Part shown: positions 1 through 10,539 of the stretch, piece by piece | Layout: every line of letters starts with the position of its first letter | How positions within the stretch are numbered: the first letter of the stretch is position 1 | Assembly: GCF_020524045.1 (NCBI RefSeq) | Contig: NZ_JAIVKL010000004.1 | Location: forward strand, 106,985 to 170,984 | Source of the DNA: Metabacillus litoralis | GTDB lineage: Bacteria > Bacillota > Bacilli > Bacillales > Bacillaceae | Reading direction: 5' to 3' | Length of the DNA stretch: 64,000 nt | Program-made: the position numbers and the translations under genes | Notes under the pieces: model-generated | What the model was told of the DNA's origin: nothing | Databases searched by the model: none | The model's input: only the letters and a program-made list of their open reading frames with translations

Positions 1-38
1 AAAAAGGCTTAGAGGAAGCTTCCTCTAAGCCTTTTTTT
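1..38 (+). terminator. Rho-independent terminator of an upstream gene
   Basis: A perfect inverted repeat (AAGGCTTAGAGGAAG and its complement) is followed by seven T residues. The gene it ends lies left of the window; in B. subtilis that position is held by yqhY/acc genes, but this cannot be checked here. Confidence 0.85.
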
Positions 39-270
39 AATATGTAAGAAAATATAGACACAAATAGTTCCTAGAATCATCAATTATGCCTCAAGTTTCT
101 AAAAGTCGATTTGTAAGTATAGAACTTGGTTAATCATCTAAGATTATTTAATAGTTGGTTCGGGAACGTTTCTAAATAGAATTTGATTTATCAGATGGTC
201 ATGAAAAGCCATAAGGTACTGATAGGCTTTTTCAATATTCATGGCTTGGGAAAAGGTATTGTTTTGTCAG

Positions 271-319
271 CGGGGTGAGAATGCTATAACGTAAATCAAC
301 AACAAAGTTAATAAAGCAG
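271..319 (+). repeat. Remnant of the GC-rich intergenic repeat (right end)
   Basis: The string GTAAATCAACAACAAAGTTA matches, with few changes, the right terminus of the full repeat at 1799-1984 (GGAAATCAACAACAAAGTTT). The preceding GAGAATGCTATAAC corresponds to GCGAATGCCTGTAAC. The rest of that element is not recognisable here, so this looks like an old, eroded copy. Confidence 0.6.
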
Positions 320-389
320 AAATAAAAGCCCTTACATTTGGGAATCTTTTAAAACAATACAATTACGGCATGATTCTAAAAGGTAGATA

Positions 390-398
390 TGGTATGAT
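390..398 (+). promoter_or_regulatory. Probable sigma-A extended -10 for nusB-folD
   Basis: TGGTATGAT is a TGn extended -10 element located about 50 bases upstream of the nusB start. No good -35 box is seen 17 bases upstream, which is tolerable for an extended -10 promoter. Confidence 0.45.
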
Positions 399-448
399 CA
401 CATTATGACATTTTCGACATTTTTAAACATTAAAGGAGCAAGTAAAGA

Positions 449-841
449 ATGAAGCGAAGAACAGCAAGAGAAAAGGCACTTCAGGCGTTATTTCAAGTGA
501 ATGTGAGCAACACAGATCCGAACGAAGCAATTGAACATGCTTTAGAAGAAATAGCTCAAGATGAATTTATGAATAAGCTTGTGTATGGTTCTATTGAGCA
601 TGAAAAAGAATTAGACGAACTCATAACACCGCATTTGAAAAATTGGACAATTGATCGGTTAGCTAATATTGATATTACGATTCTACGTATGGCTGCTTAT
701 GAATTAAAATATGAAGAAGACGTACCGAAAAATGTAACAATAGATGAAGCTGTTGAGTTAGCTAAAGCGTTTGGTGATGATCATTCTAGTAAATTCGTCA
801 ATGGTGTTCTCTCTAAAATTAAACAAAATCTAGAGAATTGA
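449..841 (+). CDS. nusB: Transcription antitermination factor NusB
   Basis: NusB binds boxA RNA with NusE (S10) and takes part in processive antitermination of rRNA operons; it acts in the cytoplasm. The 130-residue product has the family's usual length. It begins with the typical MKRRTAREKALQALFQV helix and ends with the conserved DDHSSKFVNGVLSKI region. The ATG is preceded by AAAGGAG at a spacing of about 10. folD follows 26 bases downstream, matching the nusB-folD order of B. subtilis, so the two are probably co-transcribed. Confidence 0.97.
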   Translation: MKRRTAREKALQALFQVNVSNTDPNEAIEHALEEIAQDEFMNKLVYGSIEHEKELDELITPHLKNWTIDRLANIDITILRMAAYELKYEEDVPKNVTIDEAVELAKAFGDDHSSKFVNGVLSKIKQNLEN

Positions 842-867
842 TCACTAGTATCGAGGAGGAATTAGGA

Positions 868-1725
868 ATGGCTGCAATAATAATTGATGGGAAACAATTA
901 TCTACAACAAAAAGAAACGAATTAGCAAAAGAAGTAGAACAAATAAAAGAGGGTGGTCTACTACCTAAGCTTGTCGTTATTTTAGTAGGGGACAATCCTG
1001 CATCACTATCTTATATTAGAGGAAAGAAAAAAGCAGCAGAGGAAATTGGTGTTGGCTTTCAATTAGAGCATTATCCAGAGTCATTGACAGAAAAAGAATT
1101 ACTTGATGTGATTGAAAGCTATAACAATAATGACGAATATCATGGGATACTTGTTCAACTTCCATTACCTGCTCACATAGACGAAACTGCAGTAGTTGAG
1201 ACAATTTCACCTCTAAAAGATGTAGATGGATTCCATCCTGTGAATATTGGACGTATGATGACTGGACAAGATACATTCTTACCATGTACACCAGCAGGAA
1301 TTGTTGAAATGATTAAGTCTGTTGGAGTTGAGATCTCTGGTAAAAATGTAGTTGTTGTTGGAAGAAGTAATATTGTTGGGAAGCCAGTGGGACAACTACT
1401 CTTAAATGAGCATGCAACTGTTACATATTGTCATTCAAAAACACAGAATCTTTCATCTTATACAAAAGATGCAGATATTTTGGTTGCAGCTGTTGGACGA
1501 GCTAACTTTATTAAAGGTGAAGATATCAAGCCTGGTGCAGTTGTTATTGATGTAGGTGTTAACAGACTTGATACAGGTAAACTATGTGGTGATGTTGTCT
1601 TTGATGAAGCAAAGGAAGTAGCAAGTTATTTAACGCCAGTTCCTGGTGGGGTAGGGCCAATGACGATCACGATGCTTGCTCATAATACAGTTCAATCAGC
1701 AAAGAGATTCCTAGAAGGTAAATAA
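868..1725 (+). CDS. folD: Bifunctional methylenetetrahydrofolate dehydrogenase/cyclohydrolase FolD
   Basis: FolD interconverts 5,10-methylene-THF, 5,10-methenyl-THF and 10-formyl-THF, supplying one-carbon units. The product is 285 residues, the family norm. It has the catalytic-lysine region YIRGKKKAAEE (residues about 50-60), the dinucleotide loop GRSNIVGKPVGQLL (from residue 165) and the C-terminal TPVPGGVGPMT motif. I chose the ATG at 868 rather than an in-frame start at 838: GAGGAGG lies 8 bases before it, and the protein then starts MAAIIIDGKQ as in homologues. The element at 1799 and a terminator near 2030 separate it from xseA. Confidence 0.97.
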   Translation: MAAIIIDGKQLSTTKRNELAKEVEQIKEGGLLPKLVVILVGDNPASLSYIRGKKKAAEEIGVGFQLEHYPESLTEKELLDVIESYNNNDEYHGILVQLPLPAHIDETAVVETISPLKDVDGFHPVNIGRMMTGQDTFLPCTPAGIVEMIKSVGVEISGKNVVVVGRSNIVGKPVGQLLLNEHATVTYCHSKTQNLSSYTKDADILVAAVGRANFIKGEDIKPGAVVIDVGVNRLDTGKLCGDVVFDEAKEVASYLTPVPGGVGPMTITMLAHNTVQSAKRFLEGK

Positions 1726-1798
1726 ATTTTTCCTTTGTTCAAGCAATATAGCACCTTGAAGTACAATTTGTTTTAAGATAACTTTTAATAATTAGTTA

Positions 1799-1984
1799 GG
1801 CTATGTTAAAGCTTAATGTTGATTTTTAGCACTTAGTTGATTGGAGTGAAAGGCATGAGACTCCTGCTTAGAGAAGCGTGTCAAAGGGAGACCCCACAGG
1901 CGCGCAGCTTACGAGGAGGCTCCCGGACCGCCCGCGGAAAGCGAATGCCTGTAACGGAAATCAACAACAAAGTTTAACAGAACC
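1799..1984 (+). repeat. GC-rich MITE-like intergenic repeat, copy 1
   Basis: A 186-bp block that is much richer in GC than its surroundings. Its ends form an imperfect inverted repeat: the left end starts GGCTATGTTAAA and the right end, read in reverse complement, starts GGTTCTGTTAAA, with the match extending through GTTGATTT on both sides. The interior has GAGACTCCTGC, GGGAGACCCCACAGGCG, GAGGAGGCTC and CCCGCGGAAAGCGA, which recur in the element at 16005-16346. Repeats of this general appearance are common between genes in Bacillaceae. There is no coding capacity. Confidence 0.8.
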
Positions 1985-2029
1985 ATTAATTAAAAAGAGG
2001 ATTACTCAAGAATAGTTTGACTTAATCAT

Positions 2030-2078
2030 AAAAAGATATCACCTTTTTATTATCTTGAAGGTCTAAATATCTTTTTGT
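2030..2078 (+). terminator. Terminator-like hairpin before xseA
   Basis: AAAAAGATAT at 2030 pairs with ATATCTTTTT at 2067, and an inner ACCTT/AAGGT pairing lengthens the stem. The T run is inside the right arm. It probably ends folD transcription. Confidence 0.55.
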
Positions 2079-2137
2079 TGTGATGTCTGACTATTTGCTA
2101 TGAGGATCCTCTAGTCTAATTTTAAGGAGGTTGTAAA

Positions 2138-3490
2138 ATGAGTGATATTAAATATGTAACTGTTACAGCCTTAACAAAATACATAAAAAGAAAATTTGAT
2201 GTTGATCCACATTTAACTGATATATGGATTAAAGGGGAAATATCTAATTTTAATTTACATAGCCGTGGTCATATGTACTTTACACTGAAAGATGAAAAAG
2301 CACGAATTCAAGGTGTGATGTTTGCAGGATCTAATAAATCGTTGAAATTTAAGCCTGAAAATGGAATGAAAGTATTATTACGTGGAGAAATTTCAGTCTA
2401 TGAACAAAGTGGTGGCTATCAGGTTTATGTGAAAGAAATGCAACCAGATGGTATTGGTAGCTTGTATTTGGCATATGAAGAATTAAAGAAAAATCTTCAA
2501 AAAGAAGGATTGTTTGATTCTATTCATAAAAAGCCAATTCCTAAATATCCAAATCAAATTGGAGTAATTACATCACCTACAGGAGCAGCAATACGAGATA
2601 TTTTAACCACAATTAATCGCCGTTTTCCTATGGCTAAGGTTATATTAATTCCTGCATTGGTTCAAGGGGTACAAGCGGGTTCATCTGTTGCTAAAGCGAT
2701 AAAAACAGCGAATGAATTAGGAACATTAGACGTATTAATTGTAGGTCGTGGTGGTGGCTCAATTGAAGAGCTTTGGGCTTTTAATGAAGAAATTGTCGCT
2801 AGGGAAATATTTGCTTCTCAAGTGCCAATCATTTCAGCAGTTGGACATGAAACCGACTTCACAATTGCAGATTTTGTTGCTGATTTACGTGCTCCGACTC
2901 CAACGGGTGCTGCTGAGCTTGCTGTTCCTCATTTTACTGAATTATTAGATCGGTTATCAGAACGGAAAAACAGACTGAAAAGATCTATTCAAGAAAGAAT
3001 CACCTCAAATAAGGAAAAACTAACCCATTATCAAGAATCTTATGCATTTAGATATCCTAAACAACTATATCAACAAAAAGAACAACAATTAGATATGATG
3101 GTTGATCGTCTCCAAAAAGTAGGTCAAAGAGCTTTTACATATAAAAAGGATGCTTATGTTGCTCTTAAAAACCGTTTGGGTAATGAACATCCATCTGATC
3201 AGGTGAAAAGATCAAACGAAGCATATATGTCATTACTTAAAAAACTTAATCGTGAAATGTCATCTGTTATCACGCATAAAAACTCGCAATTCAAAGCCAC
3301 AATTGATAAACTTAATGCATTAAGTCCACTGAAAATTATGGATAGAGGATATAGCATTGTGTATCAAGAGGAACAGCTCATAAAAAGTATAAACCAAGTA
3401 CAATCAGGTAACAGACTTAAGGTTCAACTAAAAGATGGTCAGCTTGATTGTCAAGTAATGGGAATAGAGGAGCGTACAATTAATGAGTAA
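2138..3490 (+). CDS. xseA: Exodeoxyribonuclease VII large subunit
   Basis: XseA with XseB forms exonuclease VII, which degrades single-stranded DNA in either direction. The 450-residue protein has an N-terminal OB fold ([13 protein letters not shown] ... [10 protein letters not shown]), the central catalytic domain ([42 protein letters not shown]) and a long charged coiled-coil C-terminus, the domain order of the family. AAGGAGG precedes the ATG by 7 bases. The last codons overlap the xseB start, which indicates translational coupling in an xseA-xseB-ispA operon. Confidence 0.97.
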   Translation: MSDIKYVTVTALTKYIKRKFDVDPHLTDIWIKGEISNFNLHSRGHMYFTLKDEKARIQGVMFAGSNKSLKFKPENGMKVLLRGEISVYEQSGGYQVYVKEMQPDGIGSLYLAYEELKKNLQKEGLFDSIHKKPIPKYPNQIGVITSPTGAAIRDILTTINRRFPMAKVILIPALVQGVQAGSSVAKAIKTANELGTLDVLIVGRGGGSIEELWAFNEEIVAREIFASQVPIISAVGHETDFTIADFVADLRAPTPTGAAELAVPHFTELLDRLSERKNRLKRSIQERITSNKEKLTHYQESYAFRYPKQLYQQKEQQLDMMVDRLQKVGQRAFTYKKDAYVALKNRLGNEHPSDQVKRSNEAYMSLLKKLNREMSSVITHKNSQFKATIDKLNALSPLKIMDRGYSIVYQEEQLIKSINQVQSGNRLKVQLKDGQLDCQVMGIEERTINE

Positions 3491-3737
3491 AGAAAAGCAA
3501 TTAAAAGAAGAAGAAGTTTCATTTGAACAAGCGATGCAGCAGCTTGAAGAAATTGTTGGTAAACTTGAGGAAGGTGATGTGCCTTTAGAAAAAGCGATTG
3601 ACTATTTTCAAAAAGGAATGGTGCTATCAAAGCTTTGTCACGACAAGCTACAACATGTTGAAAAACAAATGGATTATATTTTGCGAGAAGATGGTGAATT
3701 AAAGCCGTTTGAACTACAGGAGGAAGAAAAGTCGTGA
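3483..3737 (+). CDS. xseB: Exodeoxyribonuclease VII small subunit
   Basis: The 84-residue product is the small partner of XseA. It contains the conserved helical hairpin [33 protein letters not shown] (residues about 14-47). The start ATG overlaps the xseA stop, and its own stop overlaps the GTG of ispA (GTGA), so the three genes are probably translated in a coupled way. Confidence 0.96.
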   Translation: MSKEKQLKEEEVSFEQAMQQLEEIVGKLEEGDVPLEKAIDYFQKGMVLSKLCHDKLQHVEKQMDYILREDGELKPFELQEEEKS

Positions 3738-4618
3738 CGATTGAACTGAGCGATTTTTTACTATCCCGAAAACAAACAATTGAAGCTAAATTACCTCAAT
3801 ATATTAACGAGCTTGAGGCGTCAAACACAATTAAAGAAGCTATGCTTTATTCACTCAACGCAGGTGGCAAACGGTTAAGACCGATTCTTGTGCTTGCTTT
3901 ACTACATACTTATGGAAAACGTGAAGAATTAGGAATGGCAACAGCTTGTGCAATTGAAATGATTCATACGTATTCTCTCATCCATGATGATTTACCTTGT
4001 ATGGATGATGATGATTTACGAAGAGGTAAACCAACAAATCATAAAGTATTTGGAGAAGCTGTTGCCGTCTTAGCTGGTGACGGATTATTAACACAAAGCT
4101 TTTCTTTAATCGTCAATGATCCGTACTGTTCGGTAGAAAACAAACTTCGACTCGTCTCAGAACTTGTAAAAGCCGCAGGCGCTGAAGGAATGGTTGGCGG
4201 ACAAATTGCTGACATGGAAGGTGAAGATACAGTTTTAACTCTTGATGAACTTCAGTCTGTTCATGAAAATAAAACAGGAAAGTTGCTTCAATATAGCATT
4301 ATCTCTGGTGCAATTTTAGCTGATGCTCCTGAAGAAGACATTGAGAAACTAAGAAAACTTGGTTATCATCTAGGAATTGCTTTTCAAATTCGCGATGATA
4401 TATTAGATATTGAAGGAAATGAACAGAAAATAGGAAAACCAGTTGGATCTGATACATTGAACGAAAAAACAACATACCCTAAAATTTTAACGATGCCAGG
4501 TGCAAAGGCTAAATTAGAAGAGCATATTAGCCAAGCGAAAGATCTTTTAGAAAATTTGTCTGTACAGTCAAACATTCTCGTTCAAATTTGTGAATTAATC
4601 GCGAATAGAGATCATTAA
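3734..4618 (+). CDS. ispA: Farnesyl diphosphate synthase (geranyltranstransferase)
   Basis: This trans-prenyltransferase condenses IPP with DMAPP/GPP to make farnesyl diphosphate. The 294-residue protein has both aspartate-rich motifs, [14 protein letters not shown] (FARM) and [10 protein letters not shown] (SARM), and the [10 protein letters not shown]-binding motif. It starts with GTG, overlapping the xseB stop by four bases, with AGGAGG about 9 bases upstream. dxs of the same isoprenoid route follows after a terminator. The length is slightly short of the 296 or so residues usual for Bacillus. Confidence 0.96.
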   Translation: MTIELSDFLLSRKQTIEAKLPQYINELEASNTIKEAMLYSLNAGGKRLRPILVLALLHTYGKREELGMATACAIEMIHTYSLIHDDLPCMDDDDLRRGKPTNHKVFGEAVAVLAGDGLLTQSFSLIVNDPYCSVENKLRLVSELVKAAGAEGMVGGQIADMEGEDTVLTLDELQSVHENKTGKLLQYSIISGAILADAPEEDIEKLRKLGYHLGIAFQIRDDILDIEGNEQKIGKPVGSDTLNEKTTYPKILTMPGAKAKLEEHISQAKDLLENLSVQSNILVQICELIANRDH

Positions 4619-4639
4619 TAATCAATTAGAAAAGAGATT

Positions 4640-4667
4640 AACCGTTTCCATAGGTAACGGTTTTTTG
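4640..4667 (+). terminator. Terminator after ispA
   Basis: AACCGTT (4640-4646) pairs with AACGGTT (4656-4662), followed by six T residues. It closes the xseA-xseB-ispA transcript. Confidence 0.75.
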
Positions 4668-4996
4668 TGTATCCTTGTAAATGAATACTCGTATTCACAT
4701 AAAACATTGTAATTATAACGTTTTTATGGTAAATTTTTTTTGCTTGATTATCGTTTTAATAGGCCTCTTTATTATACGTAAATGAACTGTAAAATCTAAA
4801 AAGGTCTGTTTAAAATTCAATGGATACTACATGGAAATGTTCATAAAAGAGCCTTTTTATAAGTAAAATGACAGCTTGTACCCTAAAACGTTTTCAAATA
4901 AATGAGGTTTACGTTAAAATAGATAGATACAATAAAAACATAACATGAAATAAATTGACTATAAGAAACAAACTGAATCGAAAGTGAGTGATCCAT
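4668..4996. other. Intergenic region between ispA and dxs
   Basis: No gene is seen in 329 bases. A possible dxs promoter is TTTTCA (4891-4896) with TAAAAT (4915-4920), an 18-base spacer. At about 4798-4857, GGTCTGTTT ... ATAAAAGAGCCTTTTT weakly resembles the two ends of the 160-bp repeat family joined by an internal deletion; this is uncertain. Confidence 0.4.
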
Positions 4997-6895
4997 TTGG
5001 ATCTTCTATCCATTAAAGACCCAAGTTTTTTAAAAAAATTATCAAACCATGAATTAGAAAAACTTAGTGCCGAAATCCGTCAATTTTTAATTGAAAAGCT
5101 AGCTGATACTGGTGGGCATATAGGTCCTAATTTAGGTGTTGTTGAATTAACTATTGCTCTTCATAAAGTATTTGATAGTCCTAAAGATAAGTTTCTATGG
5201 GATGTAGGACATCAATCATATGTTCACAAAATTCTGACAGGTCGTGCTGGGCAATTTGATACATTACGTCAATACCAAGGATTATGTGGTTTTCCAAAAC
5301 GCTGTGAAAGTGAACATGATGTATGGGAAACAGGTCATAGCTCTACTTCTTTATCAGCTGCGATGGGCATGGCTATAGCTAGAGATCTAAAAAAATCACA
5401 AGAACATGTTATCCCAATTATCGGTGATGGAGCTTTGACTGGTGGTATGGCACTCGAGGCACTTAACCATATAGGGAGCGAAAAGAAAGACGTTATTGTT
5501 GTTTTGAACGACAATGAAATGTCGATCGCACCTAATGTTGGAGCTCTTCATAATGTTCTAGGACGATTACGTACAGCAGGTAAGTATCACTGGGTTAAAG
5601 ATGAGCTAGAATACTTATTAAAAAGAATTCCTGCAGTGGGTGGAAAACTAGCTTCAACAGCAGAACGTGTGAAGGATAGTTTGAAATATTTATTAGTGTC
5701 AGGTGTTTTCTTTGAAGAACTTGGTTTTACGTATCTTGGACCTGTAGATGGTCATGATTATGATGATTTATTTGAAAATCTTCAATATGCTAAAAAAACA
5801 TCAGGACCAGTTTTATTGCATGTAATCACGAAAAAAGGGAAGGGCTATCAGCCTGCTGAAACAGATACAATCGGAACTTGGCATGGAACAGGTCCTTATA
5901 AAATTGAAACGGGTGATTTTGTAAAGCCTACTGTCGTTGGCCCAGCTTGGAGTAAGGTTGTTAGTGAAACAGTTCGTAAACTTGCAAGAAGTGACGAGCG
6001 TATTGTGGCAATCACACCTGCTATGCCTGTTGGCTCTAAATTAGAAGGATTTGCGGAAGAATTTCCTGATAGAATGTTTGATGTTGGTATAGCAGAGCAG
6101 CATGCAACAACAGTTGCAGCAGGTTTAGCTACACAAGATATGAAACCATTCTTAGCTATTTATTCAACTTTTCTACAACGAGCGTATGATCAAGTTGTGC
6201 ATGACATCTGTCGCCAAAACTTAAACGTCTTTATTGGAATTGATCGATCTGGATTAGTTGGTGCGGATGGAGAAACACATCAAGGTGTATTTGATATTGC
6301 CTTTTTAAGACATATCCCTAATATGGTTATCATGATGGCGAAGGACGAAAATGAAGGACAGCATCTTGTTAATACAGCGATAAAATATAATGATGGACCA
6401 ATTGCACTAAGATATGCTCGTGGTAATGGTATAGGTGTGCAAATGGATGAAGATCTAAAAGAGATTCCAATTGGCTCTTGGGAAGTGCTAAAAGAGGGCA
6501 AAGATGCAGTCATTTTAACATTTGGTACAACAATAGAAATGGCAATGGAAGCAGCGGACTTGATGTCTGAGCAAGGCAAATCCATAAGAGTAGTTAACGC
6601 ACGATTTATCAAACCATTAGATGAAAGTATGTTGATTGATATTTTTGCTGAAGGAATTCCTGTTTTAACAATTGAAGAAGCAGTTCTACAGGGTGGATTT
6701 GGAAGTGCCGTATTAGAATTCGCTCAAAAACAACAAGCAACTTCAACAATATCTCGTATTGGCATTCCTGATCGATTTATTGAACATGGCAGTGTTTCTA
6801 AGCTTCTAGAAGAAATCGGTATGACAACAGAAAATGTTGTAAAGGAATTAAAAGAAATGTTACCTGAACAAGAAAAAAGAGTTATGAGATCATGA
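4997..6895 (+). CDS. dxs: 1-deoxy-D-xylulose-5-phosphate synthase
   Basis: Dxs condenses pyruvate and glyceraldehyde 3-phosphate, the first step of the MEP isoprenoid pathway, using thiamine diphosphate. The 632-residue protein has the ThDP motif [18 protein letters not shown] ... NDNEMS (from residue 143), the catalytic glutamate in DVGIAEQHA (E367) and a C-terminal transketolase domain ([10 protein letters not shown]). I chose TTG at 4997 because homologues start MDLLSI and the upstream AAGTGAGTGATC matches the extended anti-SD with correct spacing; an in-frame GTG at 4988 lies within that SD. Its stop overlaps the tlyA ATG. Confidence 0.97.
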   Translation: MDLLSIKDPSFLKKLSNHELEKLSAEIRQFLIEKLADTGGHIGPNLGVVELTIALHKVFDSPKDKFLWDVGHQSYVHKILTGRAGQFDTLRQYQGLCGFPKRCESEHDVWETGHSSTSLSAAMGMAIARDLKKSQEHVIPIIGDGALTGGMALEALNHIGSEKKDVIVVLNDNEMSIAPNVGALHNVLGRLRTAGKYHWVKDELEYLLKRIPAVGGKLASTAERVKDSLKYLLVSGVFFEELGFTYLGPVDGHDYDDLFENLQYAKKTSGPVLLHVITKKGKGYQPAETDTIGTWHGTGPYKIETGDFVKPTVVGPAWSKVVSETVRKLARSDERIVAITPAMPVGSKLEGFAEEFPDRMFDVGIAEQHATTVAAGLATQDMKPFLAIYSTFLQRAYDQVVHDICRQNLNVFIGIDRSGLVGADGETHQGVFDIAFLRHIPNMVIMMAKDENEGQHLVNTAIKYNDGPIALRYARGNGIGVQMDEDLKEIPIGSWEVLKEGKDAVILTFGTTIEMAMEAADLMSEQGKSIRVVNARFIKPLDESMLIDIFAEGIPVLTIEEAVLQGGFGSAVLEFAQKQQATSTISRIGIPDRFIEHGSVSKLLEEIGMTTENVVKELKEMLPEQEKRVMRS

Positions 6896-7722
6896 GTAGT
6901 AAAAAAGAAAGATTAGATATACTTTTAGTAGAAAATGGCTTGTTTGAAACACGTGAGAAAGCAAAGCGTGCAATAATGGCTGGACAAGTATATGGAAATG
7001 AAGAACGTTTAGAGAAACCTGGTGAAAAAGTTTCTCGGGACCTTCTTTTAACTGTAAAAGGGAAAACATTGCCATATGTAAGTCGAGGCGGATTGAAACT
7101 TGAGAAAGCTCTAAATGAATTTACAATAAATGTAGAAAATAAAGTGATGATTGATATTGGATCATCAACAGGTGGTTTTACAGATTGTGCTCTTCAAAAT
7201 GGAGCAAAGCTTTCATATGCTTTAGATGTAGGCTATAATCAGCTTGCTTGGAAGTTGCGTCAAGATGAAAGAGTTGTCGTGATGGAACGAACGAATTTTC
7301 GATATGTTAAACCAGAAGATTTTGAAAAAGGTATGCCTGAATTTGCAAGTATTGATGTATCGTTTATTTCTTTAAAATTAATTTTTCCTGTTTTAAAAAC
7401 CATTTTAGTACCTCATAGTCATATCGTTGCTCTTATAAAACCGCAATTTGAAGCTGGTCGAGAGTTTGTCGGTAAAAAAGGGATTGTTCGTGATCCTGCT
7501 GTTCATGAGCATGTACTAAAAGAAATGATGGATTTCGTTTTAAAGGAAGGCTATAATATTCAAAATCTTTCCTACTCACCTATTACAGGAGGAGATGGAA
7601 ATATTGAATTTCTTCTTCATCTTTTATGGGAAGGTCCTAAAGATATAGGAGTTAACAACATTTCTGAATCAGCTAAAGAGATTGTTAATATGGCGCATGC
7701 TCAATTAAAAGAAAGTAAATAA
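6892..7722 (+). CDS. tlyA: TlyA/YqxC family RNA methyltransferase
   Basis: Members of this family carry an S4 RNA-binding domain joined to an FtsJ-like methyltransferase and are linked to 2'-O-methylation of rRNA; in Bacillus the gene is called yqxC. The 276-residue protein shows the S4 part ([28 protein letters not shown], residues 6-33) and the SAM-binding loop [18 protein letters not shown] (from about residue 87). It overlaps the dxs stop, so it is co-translated. Substrate specificity cannot be told from the sequence. Confidence 0.93.
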   Translation: MSSKKERLDILLVENGLFETREKAKRAIMAGQVYGNEERLEKPGEKVSRDLLLTVKGKTLPYVSRGGLKLEKALNEFTINVENKVMIDIGSSTGGFTDCALQNGAKLSYALDVGYNQLAWKLRQDERVVVMERTNFRYVKPEDFEKGMPEFASIDVSFISLKLIFPVLKTILVPHSHIVALIKPQFEAGREFVGKKGIVRDPAVHEHVLKEMMDFVLKEGYNIQNLSYSPITGGDGNIEFLLHLLWEGPKDIGVNNISESAKEIVNMAHAQLKESK

Positions 7723-7727
7723 AATGT

Positions 7728-7769
7728 AAAGGCAAGAATTGTAGCTATAGCTCAATTCTTGCCTTTTTT
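7728..7769 (+). terminator. Terminator after tlyA
   Basis: AAAGGCAAGAATTG pairs with CAATTCTTGCCTTT (14 bp) around a short loop that contains an extra AGCT pairing, followed by a T run. Confidence 0.9.
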
Positions 7770-7975
7770 ACGGAATTATCTGTATATTCATGCAAATGAA
7801 TTATTTAGTCACATTCTTTAATTTTTATACAACAAGGTTTTATTATAGTTTTTATGCAGTTTTCAAGTAGAAATTTTTAATAAAACTGTACTTTTTATGG
7901 GTTTTCATATAAGATGTAAGGTATAAACATGCAAAGAATGAACAATAGTGCATCATTGCAAAAGGGGTGCTTAAC

Positions 7976-8425
7976 GTGAATAAAGGACAAAGACATATAA
8001 AAATCCGTGAAATTATTACAAATAATGATATTGAAACACAAGATGAATTAGTTGATTTATTAAAGGGAATGGGCTTTAATGTAACACAAGCAACTGTTTC
8101 TAGAGATATTAAAGAATTACACTTAGTGAAGGTTCCAATGATTGATGGAAGATATAAATATAGCTTACCTGCTGATCAACGCTTTAATCCACTTCAAAAG
8201 TTAAAACGTGCATTAATGGATGCCTTTGTTAAGATAGATTCTGCAGGACATATGCTGGTGATGAAAACACTTCCTGGTAATGCAAATGCTATCGGTGCGC
8301 TTATCGACAATCTTGATTGGGATGAAGTGCTAGGAACAATTTGTGGTGATGACACAATTTTAATTATTTGTCGTACATCAGATGACACGGATTCGATTTC
8401 ACAACGATTTCTAGACATGCTATAA
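7976..8425 (+). CDS. argR: Arginine repressor/activator ArgR (AhrC)
   Basis: AhrC binds ARG boxes with arginine as corepressor, repressing arginine synthesis and activating its catabolism. The 149-residue length equals B. subtilis AhrC. It has an N-terminal winged helix (residues about 1-65, with [16 protein letters not shown]) and a C-terminal hexamerisation/arginine domain ([14 protein letters not shown]). I chose GTG at 7976 ([12 protein letters not shown]) over GTG at 7967, because AAAGGGG lies 9 bases upstream of 7976 and overlaps 7967. Candidate ARG boxes are seen before artP. Confidence 0.97.
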   Translation: MNKGQRHIKIREIITNNDIETQDELVDLLKGMGFNVTQATVSRDIKELHLVKVPMIDGRYKYSLPADQRFNPLQKLKRALMDAFVKIDSAGHMLVMKTLPGNANAIGALIDNLDWDEVLGTICGDDTILIICRTSDDTDSISQRFLDML

Positions 8426-8513
8426 AATAATATAGACATTATTTTTTAAATTTATTAAATGCATTAGCTAATGGCTAGTGCAGATACAAAATATATAAGA
8501 GGTGTGATTCTGT

Positions 8514-10217
8514 TTGTTAGCGGAATTATCTATTAAAAATTTTGCGATTATTGAGTTATTGACTGTCTCATTTGAAAAAGGTTTAACAGTATTAACAGGA
8601 GAAACAGGTGCGGGTAAATCAATTATTATTGATGCGATTCATCTTTTAGCTGGAGCTAGAGGTTCTTCGGAGTTTGTTCGATATGGTGAAAAACGTGCTG
8701 AATTAGAAGCTCTTTTCTTAATAGAGGATGAAAAACACCCTGTTTATAGTAAGTGTGAAGAATTTGGAATTGATGTTAGTGACGGAATGATTATTTTACG
8801 ACGAGATTTATCGTCCAACGGTAAAAGTATCTGTCGGATAAATGGAAAATTAGTTACGATTGCGGTCTTGCGAGAGGTTGGGCAATTTCTTGTTGATGTT
8901 CATGGACAGCATGATAACCAAGAATTAATGAACGAAGAAAACCATATTCATCTTCTTGATCAATATGGAGGTAAGAAGATAAAACTAGCTCTTGAGAATT
9001 ATTTTGATGTTTATCGAAACTTTGATTCCTTACAAAAGAAAATAATTCAATTATCAGAAAATGAACAAGAAATGGCACACAGATTAGATCTTTTACAGTT
9101 TCAATTAGAAGAAATTGAAGGTGCAGATTTACAGCCAAAAGAAGATGAGCTACTTCAAGAGGAAAAAAATCAAATTTCGAATTATGAAAAAGTGTATGAA
9201 TCCTTAAATAATAGTTATAGTGCTCTACATGGTGAACAACGAGGGTTAGATTGGGTTGGACATGCTATGAGTAATCTAGAAAATGTCGGTAATATAAATA
9301 AAACATTAAAAGATCTTTCTGAGACTATTTCGAATGCTTATTATATGCTTGAAGATCTTTCATATCAGGTTAGAAATGAATTGGAATCTCTAGAGTTTGA
9401 TCCAGAACGATTGAATACCGTTGAAAGTAGATTAAATGAAATCAATACTTTAAAGCGAAAGTATGGTCAAACTGTTGAAGAGATATTAACATATTCAGCA
9501 AAGATTGAAGAAGAAATTGATACGATAAAAAATAAAGATAGTCATTTATACAAACTACAAAAAGAATTGGACTCTATTTTAGAGGATTTAACTATTGAAG
9601 CTAAAAACGTCTCAAATATTCGCAAAAATTTTGCCAAGGTGTTAATTGATGAAATCCATCAAGAATTGAAAGAACTTTATATGGAAAAAACTACTTTTGA
9701 TGTGAAGATTTCTACAAAACAAACATCCTCAGGGCAACAGGTTAAATATACAGCAAATGGTTCAGATGATATAGAATTTTTCATCTCTACAAATCCTGGT
9801 GAGCCTCTAAAATCATTAAGTAAAACTGCTTCAGGTGGAGAGCTTTCTCGTATTATGCTTGCGATGAAGAGTATTTTTTCACAGCATCAAGGGATAACTT
9901 CAATTATTTTTGATGAGGTTGATACAGGAGTAAGTGGACGTGTTGCTCAAGCGATTGCAGAAAAAATTTATCGGGTTTCAAATGGATCCCAAGTCTTGTG
10001 TATTACACATTTACCCCAAGTTGCTGCAATGGCAGATACTCATCTTTATATTGCAAAAGAAACGATTTCAGGTCGAACTAAGACGAGTGTTAAGCCTTTA
10101 ATAGAAGAAGAAAAGATAAAAGAAATTGGTCGTATGATAGCAGGTGTAGAAGTAACAGAACTATCAAAGGAACATGCCAAAGAACTGTTATCACTTGCAC
10201 ATACCTCAAAAGGTTAA
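8514..10217 (+). CDS. recN: DNA repair protein RecN
   Basis: RecN is an SMC-like ATPase that gathers double-strand break ends during recombinational repair. The 567-residue protein has Walker A GETGAGKS at residues 29-36, an inner coiled coil (about 160-360), the ABC signature LSKTASGGELSRIMLAM and Walker B SIIFDEVDTGVSG. It starts at TTG (MLAELSIKNFAII), with AAGAGGTG 9 bases upstream. Its placement after argR is as in B. subtilis. Confidence 0.97.
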   Translation: MLAELSIKNFAIIELLTVSFEKGLTVLTGETGAGKSIIIDAIHLLAGARGSSEFVRYGEKRAELEALFLIEDEKHPVYSKCEEFGIDVSDGMIILRRDLSSNGKSICRINGKLVTIAVLREVGQFLVDVHGQHDNQELMNEENHIHLLDQYGGKKIKLALENYFDVYRNFDSLQKKIIQLSENEQEMAHRLDLLQFQLEEIEGADLQPKEDELLQEEKNQISNYEKVYESLNNSYSALHGEQRGLDWVGHAMSNLENVGNINKTLKDLSETISNAYYMLEDLSYQVRNELESLEFDPERLNTVESRLNEINTLKRKYGQTVEEILTYSAKIEEEIDTIKNKDSHLYKLQKELDSILEDLTIEAKNVSNIRKNFAKVLIDEIHQELKELYMEKTTFDVKISTKQTSSGQQVKYTANGSDDIEFFISTNPGEPLKSLSKTASGGELSRIMLAMKSIFSQHQGITSIIFDEVDTGVSGRVAQAIAEKIYRVSNGSQVLCITHLPQVAAMADTHLYIAKETISGRTKTSVKPLIEEEKIKEIGRMIAGVEVTELSKEHAKELLSLAHTSKG

Positions 10218-10233
10218 ATTGAAAGTCTTTTAA

Positions 10234-10264
10234 GTCACCCAGTATTTTTGGGTGGCTTTTTATC
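10234..10264 (+). terminator. Terminator after recN
   Basis: GTCACCCA pairs with TGGGTGGC (one G-U pair), followed by TTTTT. Confidence 0.8.
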
Positions 10265-10539
10265 ATTCAAAAAATGACTGAAGTAAAAATGGAGAAATTC
10301 CATTACTGCTTTAAACTTATTAAATGCAACAAAATTGATGATTTTACAGAGCTATTTTATTCAAACATTTTATGGGTAAACTAAAATTATTGACTTATCG
10401 TCAATGATCTCCTAATTCTTACAACAAATCCTTTAAATTTCTACTTATTCAAGTTATAAATAAGCCTTAAAAAGGCTACATTAAAACTGTAGCCATATAT
10501 ACAGTGTGGTGTGGGTAGGAGCGAGGAGAGTGAAGGTTT
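10265..10539. other. Intergenic region before spoIVB
   Basis: No gene is seen. A 7-bp perfect hairpin, GGCTACA/TGTAGCC, lies at 10474-10494 without a T run, 45 bases before the spoIVB start. In B. subtilis spoIVB is read by forespore sigma factors, but I could not assign a confident sigma-F/G promoter here. Confidence 0.4.

Larger units (their letters stand above)
39..448. other. Intergenic region before nusB
   Basis: No coding frame is evident. It holds a terminator-like hairpin at 204-232 (AAAAGCC ... GGCTTTTT), a decayed repeat end at 271-319, and an extended -10 promoter element at 390-398. The rest is AT-rich with no recognisable structure. Confidence 0.6.

Noticed and set aside
2103..2113. 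GGATCCTCTAG resembling a cloning polylinker
   Set aside because: Only 11 bases match and the flanks are ordinary chromosomal sequence before xseA; GAGGATCCTC is simply a small palindrome.
4886..4900. CTAAAACGTTTTCA as a cre site before dxs
   Set aside because: Two of the fixed positions (the leading TG) do not match the consensus.
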